DNA of 64,000 nt from Antennarius striatus (GCF_040054535.1 NC_090782.1:26078001-26142000), one strand, 5' to 3'; shown: positions 23,312 through 35,379, counted from the stretch's first letter. The notes: generated by a model from the sequence alone, not told the origin. Translations and numbers: made by a program.

Positions 23312-25078
23312 TCATTTGGCGTGCTGGAACTGCCCGCTGCCTGAGCCCTCGGCACCACCTGCAGTGCAGCAGGGAGCGCACTTTTCAATCAGCGGCAACA
23401 ACTTTCCCTGCTGATGGAGCGCTTTGGTATCAGAACCACCACCGATACAGTTTCCATTGATGAAGACTCGAGGAACCTGAACGCCAAAATCACAGGGTTA
23501 TTACGTATGGTACAGGAGTGAAACTGTCATCTCAGACTTTTGTAATGTGGACCAACGTGGGTTTCAATGCAGCATAAATGTCCAGATTTTATAACAAGTC
23601 TATCTTTCCAGCACTTAAACATTTAACAACTGAGGACTTACTCAATAAGGCTGCAGCAAAATAAAGCAAAAGCTTCAAATGTAATGTAGATGGTTGTGTA
23701 TATGCACAAGAGAAATTTAAGCACTGCTGACAAATAAAATTCATGTTATGTTAAATGCACAATCGTTCTAAAAGAAACTCCTTCCAGCCATGCATCAACC
23801 TAATAGTGTGTATTATATAGCATTCATGCTTAAAATGTGTACTTTATAGTGGAGTATCAGTATTACTCAGACACTCATTGAATGTATACATTTGGTCTGA
23901 CTGGGCTGTTCTCATCAGAACACATCAGAACCCTCAAACTGATCTAAACTCTCACCGTCTTGGCTCCCGTCAGATGGGCTAAGGTTTCCTGTAGCCTCTG
24001 TCCGTCATTGTGCTCATCCAGTTCGATCACTTTGTAGGTTGCTCCGATTTCATTGAACACATTCTTGGCCATTCTGCAGTAAGGACAGGTGGTCTTGGAA
24101 AATATCACGACGCAGTTCTGTGACACCACTTCCTGGAAAGTCAGTCAAGATAACATTGGTTATATATGGCTGCTTATCTCTTGGAATACAGATTTTTTTT
24201 AAAATGGAATGTCCATTTATTTCAACAACTTTGAAATTACAGTTCTTAAATGTTAGAATTTAGTGACGGGACACAAGAAAAAGCAGGAAATCAACACTTT
24301 GAGGCAGAAAATCAATGGACTCCAATGACAGACATCACAGACGAACCACAGGAGGAGCGGGGGGGGTCAGCACGCGGTTGAATGGATTTAGTCAGTCAGT
24401 CATCTTCAGATTACCCCCGCTATATCCGCCGCAGCAGGTCACGGGGAGCTGGAGCCTATCTCTGCGGCATAGGGCGTGAGGCGGGGGACACTCCGGGCAT
24501 GACACCAGTGCACCGTGGAGCCACACACAGACATACAACCAAGCACACAACACACACACTCATTCCTACGGGCAATTTGGAACGGCAAATCAACCTGAAG
24601 AGCATGCTTCTGGAGGTGGGAGGAAGCCAGAGAACCTGGAGAGAACCCACGCAGACACGGGGAGAGCATGCCAACTCCGCAGAGCGGGACTCGAACCACT
24701 GCACCACCGTGCCACCCCTGAATGGATTTAATTTAGTTTTATAGGTGTTTATATTTTAATCTTTTAATTTTTATATTTTAATTTTATACTGTTTATATTT
24801 TAGTTATAGTTTAGTATATAAGTCCTGTTAGTGCTGCATGTGTCTGTCTGTTAGTGTAGTGTATGTCTTGCGGTATGTCCTGTGATGTCAGTGTTTCCTT
24901 TTCTCCTGGTGTTTATCCAGTATTATTTGTTATGTAATGCCTGAGCAGTGGATATATACAATTTCCTCTGGGATCAGTAAAGTATCTATCTATCTATCAG
25001 AACCCACAGGTTTACCTGAACATACTGAACACAGGCGGCACTGGACCCCACAGCGCGGGACGACGTCAAGTTCCCCAT
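23312..25078 (-). CDS. glrx2: Glutaredoxin 2 (GLRX2), three coding exons
   Basis: A glutathione-dependent thiol oxidoreductase that reduces protein disulfides and glutathione mixed disulfides. Coding exons in gene order are 25078-25016, 24132-23956 and 23476-23312; GT-AG borders join in frame to 134 aa. The active site is CPYC (37-40); human GLRX2 has CSYC, the serine of which is linked to [2Fe-2S] binding. The cis-proline motif TVPRV (80-84) and glutathione-binding IGGGSD (91-96) are present, and the tail has extra cysteines (CAPCC, 113-117). The start MGNLTSSRAVG resembles the non-mitochondrial human isoform that also begins MGN; Gly2 with Ser6 fits an N-myristoylation consensus. An acceptor-like TTTTCAG one base before the ATG suggests a non-coding or alternative first exon further right. 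Intron 1 (24133-25015) holds a SINE and a LINE tail. Intron 2 is 23477-23955. Confidence 0.93.
24379..24730 (-). mobile_element. tRNA-derived SINE with 12-bp target-site duplication
   Basis: The element body is 24391-24718, flanked by perfect 12-bp direct repeats TGAATGGATTTA at 24379-24390 and 24719-24730. Read on the - strand it starts GGCACGGTGGTGCAGTGG, an RNA polymerase III A-box-like head, and goes straight into GGTTCGAGTCCC, a B box. Further on come GGCTTCCTCCCACC and CAAATTGCCCG, known from a family widespread in teleosts. It ends in a short GACT repeat tail. The long duplication points to LINE-mediated insertion. About 30-40 bp normally between A and B boxes are missing. The family name is not certain. 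Confidence 0.8.
24733..25001 (+). mobile_element. Non-LTR retrotransposon 3'-end fragment in glrx2 intron 1
   Basis: It ends in CAATTTCCTCTGGGATCAGT followed by AAAG and (TATC)n, a 3' tail seen in many fish LINE copies. The part upstream is AT-rich and has no coding remnant. The 5' limit is uncertain; it begins about where the SINE duplication ends. Confidence 0.55.
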
Positions 25079-25589
25079 TCTGAAAAACACAAGACAATTG
25101 AAAACATTTGTCAGACATGAAAAACGGACTGGGATTAACGACACAGTGAGGCCAGATTCCACCTGAACCGGAAGAACGAGAAAGGGTCACGAGCAGAGAC
25201 GTCCTGAAGGCTGATAAAGAGCAGTAAATTGATCAGTGAACTGATCAATGAACTGATCGTTAACTGTAAAATACCCATGACTGTATTTACTGTTGCTGCT
25301 CTGACCACCTTCACTCCAGTCCAGTTTCATCTACAACTAATCCCGGATTACCACTACGAATGCTAACTAGCTCATGATTGGTTGAGGGGAGGTGACGTAG
25401 TAAACTTTATTTACATTACTCCACGAAACGTGACGTCACCGTAAATTCGTTGTACAATTCTTTAATGGTAACAAATAAAAACACTTCTGCTGCTTTAGCT
25501 GCAAACAGAGGAAAATAAAGACAAATAGATCGTCAGCAAACACAAAAATCAGAATGCATGTTTAATATATGTTTCAATTTGTTGTTTTT

Positions 25590-26150
25590 GTTAATCGATT
25601 ATTCATTGATGCCATGCAGCCGAATTCGCCCCGGGAACCTGATCGATCGATGAAGGTCGAAGAGTGTGTGTCCGGCGGATGTGCGACGTTTTTAAACAGA
25701 TTAAACTTTAAACTGTAAAAACGTGACGTCACACTCCTGTGAACGTTAACCGTCTGACCGGAACCGGATCCCGTTACCGGATCCCGTTACTCTGGCGTCG
25801 CGTTACCGGACCCGTTACTCGGTACCTGTCCGGTTAGCTGCGTAGCTTCTCTCCCCTGCTAGCCGTCATTGTAGTCACGTTACCGGAAAGCTTTTGCAGC
25901 TCCGCTCCGGGAAAACATCCGGCGCACGCGATAATGGTCACGAAGCAGCAGCGCAGCCGAATAGCGTCACTTCCGGTAGCCGAGCGGCGCATGCGAGTGT
26001 GCTCTCATTGGCCGGCACACACACCACCTCCGGCCAGCTGGAGCCACGACCTCCTTGTGTGACCTCCGGAAGTACTCCAGGGCGACGTCACTACGTCACG
26101 CAAAAGAGGACGCGTGTCAGACACGTGCCTGAGACTGGCCAGTCACGTGT
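25590..26150 (-). promoter_or_regulatory. CpG-rich segment, candidate glrx2 promoter
   Basis: CpG dinucleotides are much denser here than on either side, for example around 25760-26110. It includes short direct repeats of CCGGATCCCGTTA at 25765-25795. It lies 0.5-1 kb upstream of the first glrx2 coding exon, consistent with a non-coding first exon. A 100-aa ORF at 25894-26196 has no recognisable family. Confidence 0.4.
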
Positions 26151-29100
26151 TGTTGTAAACTGTTATGTTTGTGTCGGAAGTTTAGAACGGATCTAGATTT
26201 GTTTGATAATTTAGTTGTTTTTATTTTGTTTATTGTTTATCGGACATGTTATGACAACAAACTTCAATCCTTCAACAAAAACATCCGGAAATAAAAGGCT
26301 GACGTGAAGAAGCCACGCCCCTTTCATTACAACACGATATCAACCAACTCAGACATTAATTTGTTCAAAGGAACAACCAGAGTTCATCTGAACGGATCTT
26401 GTTAATCAATTTTTTTTCATTACGAACAGTTTTGCTTCCAACTGTATTTGATCTAAAATGTGTGGACAAAAACGACACATCCCAGTAAAGTGTCATAAAG
26501 TTTAGATAACGTTGGATCTGGGTCTTGGATCTGGTTGTCAACTTAAATGTCTATAAAACCATTTTGTCTCTCACAGTTAGCGCCTTAAATTAATGACGTA
26601 CTGAATCCAAGCCAGGATTCACTTCCATCACAAGCATCATGTTATTTCACTGAGTGACGGTTATGACGTGTTGTTCAAATCACTGGATTACCAAACCTCA
26701 GTTACATAAGACACCCAATGTCCAGGTTGTGTCATGAGTCGTAAACATGGGCCGTTTGTTAACGATAAAATGGATTTCTACATGAATGTCTGGAGTACTT
26801 TTCTCTTTTGGATTTTATGTAGTGAAACCCGTAAAGCAGCTGTGAATCACGGTGACTCAGTGCCAAACTACCCATTAGGATTTGTTTGTTCATTTGATTT
26901 TGCGTGAGGAGATTGGTCTGTTTGGGTGGTTGGTGGATGTTGTGCAGTCAAACTGCAAAGTAATCTCTATAGCGAAGAGGAAGTGCTCCAAAATGGTTCT
27001 GCCGTCACCACAGTGAAGCAGTGCAGGCATTAAAGCTGGAATAAGTGCAAATGATTTCTCTCCTTATCCTCAAAGGCTTTCTTTCCCCTCCCTTTTCAAA
27101 TGCAGGGAGAAATGCATTAGTTCAGAATTAACTATCTCCCTTTTACCACCGTGTCCCACAATTGGCTCACAGGCTTGGGAATCAATCACAAATCTAAAGA
27201 TATCTGATGAGGCCGCTTCCCTTCAAACCCTTTTTTTCAAAGCAGAGGAAGAAATGTGTCATTTCACAATGGATTCACACCATCAGGGAGATGTGCAGCG
27301 TCTCCTCGGAGTGGGTAATAGCCTTAAAATGCTTTTGCTTACAGCATAAATACACCTGATAAAAAGACAAGGACTGTTGGATGTGTGGAACCTCAGGCTT
27401 TGAGGATGGAGCGGCAGCACCCAGCCGGGTTCTCACCTCCCGGATAGATTTTGAAGTGTTAAACAGAGGGTTCTCCTCCATGTAAATCTAATCATCTCTG
27501 TTCCTCAGATCAAACCAACACAACCTGAGCCGGGCGTATCACGGCCTTGGTAACATGGGGTCATGGTCCCCAATGGGGAAAAAAAACTGGTCAAAGCGTT
27601 GCCATGGTAGCAGACATCACCTCCTCTCCGCCTGACGTAAAAGCTCTGAATGGAGACACGTCATGCAATGTGTTCCTAGAGAGACAAAGACGGACCCTCT
27701 CCTCATGGCCAGAGGAAGCGTTTTAGCCAGTCTGGTTTCAACAGCCACGCATTGGACTGACCCAGTTACACACAACAGTGTAAACTGGTTTCAGGATGTG
27801 ATGGGACGGGGATTTAAAACAAATATTTCAGCTCAACAGCAGGTACATCCAGAAAATAGATGCAGCATCCTTCATGTAAAATACTTGGGTAATGAGGCAT
27901 GGAGCAATATTTCAGGCTGCAGGGAAACTCTGACATGTGGCATGTTGACAGATTATGAGTCTGCAAATTGGAATTCATGTCATTTATAATACATGCAATG
28001 TTTGGTTCATGCCTCTGAAATTTAATGAATGCAAAATACTCACATCCTGCTGTCAGGAAATAAGACGTGATGACGTCTAACAAACATTTTGAATGGGGTG
28101 ACAGAAACGTGAATTTAAACACAATAACAATCAGAACTACTCAACACGTGAGCTCATCCTCCCCAAATGAACCCAACCTCCTTGGACGTTTAACACGCTA
28201 ACGTGTGTGAAACATGATCCGAACACCAGGTCAGCGAGAGAAGCTCAAAAACAAAGAGCGCCAACATTTTTCAGACGCTGTCATCCGCTGTGCATAATTT
28301 GTGTGAGGAGAAGAAGGAGCGGCCATTAGTGTGATCGATATCACACATTACTGTCGTTAGGCCGCTAACGCCTCGCTCTGACAAATTGAAGTCAGCAGGG
28401 GGTGAATGGTTGACACGGCTTCTTCTGGTTTAACATCTGTTTGTGTTGGAGGATCTCTCAGAGTGGGGGTCCTAGAAGGTCTGGAGACCCAAACCTGCAT
28501 CGTGTGAATCAGCGTGAGGCGTCGCTCCAGGAAGGCGTCCTCAGCGCTGCGCTGGCTCGATTATCCAAACGGGAAGAAATAGTCGAGCCGGAGTTCAAAC
28601 CTCTTTCCTTTCTCACGTCTTTGCCGTGAGGCGGGTGTGAATGTGGGAGAACCACAGCAGTGGTTGGAGGCGGACATTCTGGTTCAGCATCAGGAAGGTG
28701 AGACACGACGTTTGGAAGGTGTGAAAGTGAGACCGACAAGTCGAAGCTTTTGCACTCTGAGAAACAGCGGAATGGTTTTGGGGATATTCTCACGTCATGA
28801 ATCATTTTATTTGTCCCCTCAGCTTTTTAAGGACAAAAGTGTGTGGTGGTTTCAGCTCCCCTCTGCTGTGTTTGCTCTGCAGTTGCAAACGCCTCCGGCT
28901 AAATGCAGAATAAAACTGATTGTGTTCTCCATTGATCACGCGGAGCTCTTGGACAGAGCGTGATTGAATGCTGTGGAGTTTCCGCTTAGCAGGCATTTGG
29001 CAGCGTGCATAATTCCTCATTTTTAGTCACTTCATCAATAAGCTAACGTTTAAATCCATAGCACTTATCATGCGGATAAGTAAAGTGTGTGTCACTGATT

Positions 29101-30763
29101 TTTTTACTCTGAGTTTCATTGAGCGAAGCTGCTGCTGAAATGACTGTTTTTACTTGTTGACCAAACAGTCGGTCAGCTGGTCGTGATCCAGCCGGTCCAC
29201 TCGGGTCCAGACCAGGTCCAGGATCTATGAGAGTTCTAAAGGTTGTGCTGCAACAATGGAGTTCATACTGGAAAAGGTTTGGACTGAGAAACACACAGAA
29301 GTGTTCTGTAATGATGGTCTGTGTCTGCAGGCGCAACGACCCACATAAGGATGCTAGAAAACATTCATATAGAGATTGACTAAGCGTAAGCACTGCGATG
29401 GGGCGGGGGGGAGGGGGGGCTTTGTCTCTGCTAATGACTATTTTTTGACCAAGTAATTTATTTGCCATGATTTCATTCAGGTTTGGCCTTAGAGACACTG
29501 AAGTGGGTTTAGCCAATGAAAACGCTCTGGTACGTTCAGGAAGACATCCGGGGTTAAAAATAGAGCCATTAAACAAGAAGGAGCCCTTGAAGGCGAACGT
29601 CTCCCGTGTGCACGACAAGTGAGAGACGTCAGGAAATGGCCCGAGGGACCGAAGCGAAGTCCTCCAGTCAGCTAAAAATACAACCCCCCCTCTGTGGACG
29701 ACAGCGAGCCGCAGAAACGAGCAGCCAGAACGAGATCACGCCACCAGATCTGATTTATTTGGTCTTAAGTCGTGTCAGATGGACAAACGGAGCCCCCGTT
29801 GGACGGATTGAAGCGGGTTCTCCTGCGGGGTGAGTCCAGCTCTGGAGTGTTGACTGCTTACCCGACCCCCGCCCTCAGAGGCACCACGGCTTCCAGTGCA
29901 AAACAACAGAAACCACGGCCACAATATATTTCTCAGACAGAACAATTTATGGGGCCATCACTATTAATCATCGCTGTGGAAGGGGAGATTGCCCGGCTCA
30001 TCCCAAGCCCCCATAGAAATGTAATTGTGTGCTGCCTGGAGTGTTTATGGGGGAGCTGCAGAGGCGCTTTGCCCCCGCTCCTCCAGCGGCGTGGCAATAA
30101 GCTGTGTTGATTTAATATCCGTTTGCTGCATGCATCCCCAGACGTGTAATCAGTCCACAAGGTTCTGCCAGCGGCGGCCATGAATCCTTTATCCTCAAAC
30201 CCCGCCCCTTCCTGTGGACAATCACGACTCGCCGGCAGGACGCGGCGCTGCAGCCGTTTCTGATTACAGTCATGACTCAGGCCACCGATTGGCTGTCAGG
30301 AAGCAATCACACTGTTTACTTCCCTTTGTCCCACAGAATCGTACGATAGAATTTTCTGATCCAAGTAGGAAAGTATCGACAGGAGGACGCTGTGGTGGGG
30401 GCATGTCGTGTTATTAGAGGAAGGAAGGACCTTCTCACAGGGGGAGGAGGCTTTATGTGGGGGGGGGGTTGTAACAGCACCTGATGGACTGGTTGGTCGG
30501 TCGGTCGCATTACAGACACTGGATGAAGTTTCCACAAACCCCACTAAAGGCGGGCGACAGGAACGAATCCACTTCATTGTGGGTTTGAATCCTGATTACT
30601 GGATCTGGATTCGGATCCAGACTGAATTATTGAACCAGTTTCAACTGAACCAGTTTCAGGACCAGGCTACGTGACCAGGATCGCAAACTGAAGACGTAGT
30701 AAAGTTGATGTCAGGAAGCAAAGAACTGAGTGTGAAGCTGTCGATGAAGGATGGCAGCAATTC
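26151..30763. other. Gene-poor region beyond glrx2
   Basis: No exon of CDC73, the gene expected next from mammalian order, or of any other gene was recognised. The sequence is mostly non-repetitive. Stretches such as 27040-27230 and 29910-30190 are complex, free of simple repeats and might be conserved non-coding elements, but this cannot be judged from one sequence. The longest ORF, 191 aa on the - strand at 29043-29618, has no family motif. Confidence 0.45.
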
Positions 30764-30875
30764 CACACACACCTCCTGACCTGCAACACACACACCTCCT
30801 GACCTGCAACACACACACCTCCTGACCTGCAACACACACACCTCCTGACCTGCAACACACACACCTCCTGACCTG
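30764..30875. repeat. 23-bp minisatellite, 5 copies
   Basis: The unit is CCTCCTGACCTGCAACACAC plus ACA. Five copies keep a 23-bp step. Confidence 0.92.
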
Positions 30876-31320
30876 TACATCAGCCAACCGAAGCCGAACC
30901 AAAGGGACCGATCCTCCTGAACACACTTCAGAACTTCAGATGAACTGGTGGATGAATATTTTAGACACGTCCCTCACTGGGACGTCTGTCTTCCAGTTTT
31001 TACTTAATGGCAGAATGTTTATTTATGAGAAATCTTTTAATGATCATAATGGAAACAACTGATGTAGACAACTTGTCTAACATTATAGGCCAGGGCTGGT
31101 TTGTCTCGCCCTAACCCTCCTCTCCGTCAGGCCTTGTTCTGATCACCATTTTTACTCCTGAACTGTCTACTGTCAGAAATGGGACGTGGCCGGTGACAGC
31201 TGAGACGCCCGGCGAGGGCGTGGCCATCGAGGCTGATATTTGTTTTAGGGAAGGTTACAGCGATGTGTGAAGTCAGAGTTCTCCAGCCGGTCAGCACGAA
31301 TCGCTGCTTCTGTCGCTGTC

Positions 31321-31655
31321 AAGGGACGCCTGAAGGACGCCTGAAGGACGTCTGAAGGACGTCTGAAGGACGTCTGAAGGGCGTCTGGAGGATGTCTGAA
31401 GGACGTCTGGAGGGCGTCTGAAGGACGCCTGAAGGGCGTCTGGAGGACGTCTGAAGGGCGTCTGGAGGACGTCTGAAGGGCGTCTGAAGGACGTCTGAAG
31501 GACGCCTGAAGGACGTCTGAAGGGCGTCTGGAGGACGTCTGAAGGACGTCTGGAGGGCGTCTGAAGGACGCCTGAAGGGCGTCTGGAGGACGTCTGAAGG
31601 GCGCCTGAAGGGCGTCTGAAGGACGCCTGAAGGGCGTTTGGAGGGACGCCTGAAA
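31321..31655. repeat. 11-bp minisatellite, about 30 copies
   Basis: The unit is CTGAAGGACGT, with frequent A/G changes (GGAGG, GGGCG) and T/C at the last base. The 11-bp period makes an 11-residue repeat in the - strand ORF, which I do not treat as a gene. Confidence 0.92.
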
Positions 31656-31677
31656 GGAGCATCACAGTTCTACTGCC

Positions 31678-31681
<4 letters not shown>

Positions 31682-31728
<47 letters not shown>
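31682..31728. repeat. (TG)n microsatellite
   Basis: About 47 bp of pure TG. Confidence 0.95.
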
Positions 31729-31729
<1 letters not shown>

Positions 31730-32249
31730 CCTGCCATTGGTGAGGCAGGCAGCAGTAGTTTCAGAGGCTGGAGGTGTCGGTAGAGACTTGACGGCTCTTA
31801 GAGCTCAGTAATCCCAGAGCTCTGATGAATCAAATTCGTCTGGAGGCTGAACCTCTGAAGCTGAGGACCGACTCCATGAAGCTCCTGATGCCCCCCCCCC
31901 CCACTAGTACAGGGGGTTTCTGAATTCATTTCCTGATTTTTTAAACTAATTACATCTCATTCAAGCTGCATGTTGACCTGTGATGGTCTCTAATGAGAAC
32001 GTCCCTGTTGTTTTCATCTGTCTGACACGCGTGTGCTAAAGCGTGTATTAATGTCCTCAGTGAATCCATTACATTTCCTCTCATCTCACACCTGATTGAT
32101 AATCTAAGGACAAAAACACACATGAATGCTCCGTTCAGATGCAAACGGGTGGATTAAAGCTCGACGGATTCATTCATCACATTTCAAATCATCACACGCT
32201 TTAATTCAACTCGTCAGGAGCGTGATGTTTGAAATCTGAGCCAAAGCCC

Positions 32250-32251
<2 letters not shown>
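31729..32251. other. Spacer between microsatellites
   Basis: Nothing recognised apart from a poly-C run at about 31890-31902. Confidence 0.5.

Positions 32252-32287
<36 letters not shown>
32252..32287. repeat. (TG)n microsatellite
   Basis: About 36 bp of pure TG. Confidence 0.95.
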
Positions 32288-32289
<2 letters not shown>

Positions 32290-32583
32290 TTCTGATTCTA
32301 CCCTGAGGAGGGCAGAGTTGCTTTGCAGTAAATGCAGTGAAGGGCTTTCAGAGGCTTTGGTCATGTCACAGTGAAACCTTTTTAGGAACAGCTGAACACG
32401 TGTGAATATTGGTTCACAGTTGTTTATTTGTCCCGTCTCTCCTACAAACTGGGCCTGAAGAGGACGATCACTGACGTGTTTGTGGAGCACGGAGCAGCAG
32501 ACATCAGGTCTGCAGCGTTTATCTGCTCCGATCCACCCATCCGCTGTGGACCTTCTCCAGGCCCACCAGTGTCATACAGTACA

Positions 32584-33712
32584 TACCCCCGCTCTGCTGC
32601 GCGTTACCCCCGCTCTGCTGCGCGTTACCCCCGCTCTGCTGCGCGTTACCCCCGCTCTGCTGCGCGTTACCCCCGCTCTGCTGCGCGTTACCCCCGCTCT
32701 GCTGCGCGTTACCCCCGCTCTGCTGCGCGTTACCCCCGCTCTGCTGCGCGTTACCCCCGCTCTGCTGCGCGTTACCCCCGCTCTGCTGCGCGTTACCCCC
32801 GCTCTGCTGCGCGTTACCCCCGCTCTGCTGCGCGTTACCCCCGCTCTGCTGCGCGTTACCCCCGCTCTGCTGCGCGTTACCCCCGCTCTGCTGCGCGTTA
32901 CCCCCGCTCTGCTGCGCGTTACCCCCGCTCTGCTGCGCGTTACCCCCGCTCTGCTGCGCGTTACCCCCGCTCTGCTGCGCGTTACCCCCGCTCTGCTGCG
33001 CGTTACCCCCGCTCTGCTGCGCGTTACCCCCGCTCTGCTGCGCGTTACCCCCGCTCTGCTGCGCGTTACCCCCGCTCTGCTGCGCGTTACCCCCGCTCTG
33101 CTGCGCGTTACCCCCGCTCTGCTGCGCGTTACCCCCGCTCTGCTGCGCGTTACCCCCGCTCTGCTGCGCGTTACCCCCGCTCTGCTGCGCGTTACCCCCG
33201 CTCTGCTGCGCGTTACCCCCGCTCTGCTGCGCGTTACCCCCGCTCTGCTGCGCGTTACCCCCGCTCTGCTGCGCGTTACCCCCGCTCTGCTGCGCGTTAC
33301 CCCCGCTCTGCTGCGCGTTACCCCCGCTCTGCTGCGCGTTACCCCCGCTCTGCTGCGCGTTACCCCCGCTCTGCTGCGCGTTACCCCCGCTCTGCTGCGC
33401 GTTACCCCCGCTCTGCTGCGCGTTACCCCCGCTCTGCTGCGCGTTACCCCCGCTCTGCTGCGCGTTACCCCCGCTCTGCTGCGCGTTACCCCCGCTCTGC
33501 TGCGCGTTACCCCCGCTCTGCTGCGCGTTACCCCCGCTCTGCTGCGCGTTACCCCCGCTCTGCTGCGCGTTACCCCCGCTCTGCTGCGCGTTACCCCCGC
33601 TCTGCTGCGCGTTACCCCCGCTCTGCTGCGCGTTACCCCCGCTCTGCTGCGCGTTACCCCCGCTCTGCTGCGCGTTACCCCCGCTCTGCTGCGCGTTACC
33701 CCCGCTCTGCTG
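32584..33712. repeat. 21-bp minisatellite, 53 full identical copies
   Basis: The unit is TACCCCCGCTCTG followed by CTGCGCGT. Copies run from 32584 to 33696 without a substitution that I can see, followed by a 16-base partial copy. Each unit has three CpG sites. The + strand frames read YPRSAAR or TPALLRV and the - strand RAGVTRS, giving open frames of about 390-430 codons, because 21 bp is seven codons without a stop. No promoter or coding flank supports a gene. It is CpG-rich and extremely homogeneous. Confidence 0.97.
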
Positions 33713-34600
33713 TCCTCCCCCAGAATTATTAACATGATTTAACTAATTAGAATTTAATAACGAGACAAAACTGGAGTCCTGTTGGGGGTGATGGTTCACT
33801 GAGGGAGGGGCGATATTCTGTAGCACCATAGCCTTGTTTAGTGTAGTAGCCCCTGTGACTGGGGGGGGGACACCTTTGATTTTGCGCCACCAGGTATTCT
33901 TATTAGTTCTTGTGCAGCTCTGCCCGGACCCATTGACTAACCCCACCCACATGTGGAATATCAAAGTGTTCATCCCGGCCCCCACCATCATGAAGTTCAC
34001 ACCTTCACCCTTTTACGGCTGGAATGACATCCAAGGTTGTGATGGAGAAACGGGCGTTGGTTTGGAGGACTGGGTGACGCTCTGGGGGTCCTGACTAAAC
34101 TCTCCTCAGGGCCCCCGGGGGCTCAGGACTGAATGCTGACAGAGCAGCTCCAGAGCAGCTCCAGAGGCTCCAGAGGCTCCAGAGCAGCTAACAGACGGAG
34201 CTGATTCGTGTCTCTGGTGACCCGGAATAAGAGTTTTATTAACGAAGCTTTATGGACCTTTTTGAGCCTTGTGAACTTTATTTTGTTGGTCTGATCAATG
34301 AATCCATGAATCACAGGCTGAAGAAAAAAACCTCCAGGAGTAAAATCCTCTGTCGTCGTGACAACGCACCGAGCGATGGAGGTGATCGCAGAGCAAACAG
34401 GAGTTGTGCTTTTCCTGCAGGTGACGACCCTCATTGTTCAGCTCCGGCGCCACGGGCAGGAAGCAGCGGTTTGGAACGGAGCCTGAACGCCTGGCGCGTG
34501 GCTGTCGCCCCCCCAACATGAATCCTTCTCCACGCTGCTCCTCTGATGGTTCCCTCGCCACTCAGCTCCACCCCTCTGTGCTCACTCGCTGTTTCTATCC
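33713..34600. other. Spacer between minisatellites
   Basis: No gene was recognised. Short CCAGAGGCT/CCAGAGCAG repeats occur at about 34148-34190. Confidence 0.5.
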
Positions 34601-34910
34601 CACCCCCAACCCTCAGCACCCACCCCCAACCCTCACCACACACCCCCAACCCTCACCACCCACCCTCAACTCTCACCACCCACCCTCAACTCTCACCACA
34701 CACCCCCAACCCTCACCACCCACCCTCAACCCTCACCACCCACCCTCAACTCTCACCACACACCCCCAACCCTCACCACACACCCCCAACCCTCACCACA
34801 CACCCCCAACCCTCACCACCCACCCTCAACCCTCACCACCCACCCTCAACTCTCACCACACACCCCCAACCCTCACCACACACCCCCAACCCTCACCACC
34901 CACCCCCAAC
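34601..34910. repeat. 20-bp minisatellite, about 15.5 copies
   Basis: The unit CACCCCCAACCCTCACCACA alternates with the variant CACCCTCAACYCTCACCACC at an exact 20-bp step. It is C-rich on the + strand. Confidence 0.94.
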
Positions 34911-35003
34911 GCCGCCTCGCCCCCATCATTAACATTCTCTCTCTTGCTACATAACTCCTGGGATCACTCACTGGTTGCCATGGTGACAAAACTCCCCATG
35001 CAG

Positions 35004-35031
35004 GTGTGTGTGTGTGTGTGTGTGTGTGTGT
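35004..35031. repeat. (TG)n microsatellite
   Basis: About 28 bp of pure TG. Confidence 0.95.
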
Positions 35032-35110
35032 AGCGGTACTCACTCCTCCGCACATCAGCGAGGCCTCCGATGCTACTGCTCCACCTTGGCGTTGACAATT
35101 GTCTCACCGC

Positions 35111-35238
35111 GTCGCGCCTGTGCCTCCGGGGTCACGCCTGTGCCTCCGGGGTCACGCCTGTGCCTCCGGTGTCACGCCTGTGCCTCCGGGGTCACGCCTG
35201 TGCCTCCGGGGTCACGCCTGTGCCTCCGGGGTCACGCC
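35111..35238. repeat. 20-bp minisatellite, about 6 copies
   Basis: The unit is GTCACGCCTGTGCCTCCGGG. One copy has GGT in place of GGG, and the first has GTCGCG. Confidence 0.92.
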
Positions 35239-35379
35239 AAAATAATGACCAGATTCAAAGAGCAACAATCCAGCAGCTGTCAGGCTGGTGTTTCTGGAGG
35301 GTCTATCTCTGACAACAAAGGGAGCTCCATTACACGTAGAGTTTAGCATCGATGCTACGTGGCATCGCTCTCCCAGAGG

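Noticed and set aside
24439-24744. ORFs of 83-120 aa inside the glrx2 intron 1 element
   Set aside because: They lie within the SINE, which is non-coding.
29043-29618. 191-aa ORF on the - strand
   Set aside because: It is the longest ORF in the gene-poor part outside arrays, but has no recognisable domain, no nearby splice partners and no promoter evidence.
32428-33742. Three overlapping ORFs of 387-434 aa with YPRSAAR, TPALLRV or RAGVTRS repeats
   Set aside because: They are by-products of a stop-free 21-bp tandem unit; open frames occur on both strands over the same bases, which is not expected of a real gene.
34601-34910. Telomere-like repeat
   Set aside because: The C-rich 20-bp unit contains CCCTCAACCCTCA-like stretches but no TTAGGG/CCCTAA run.
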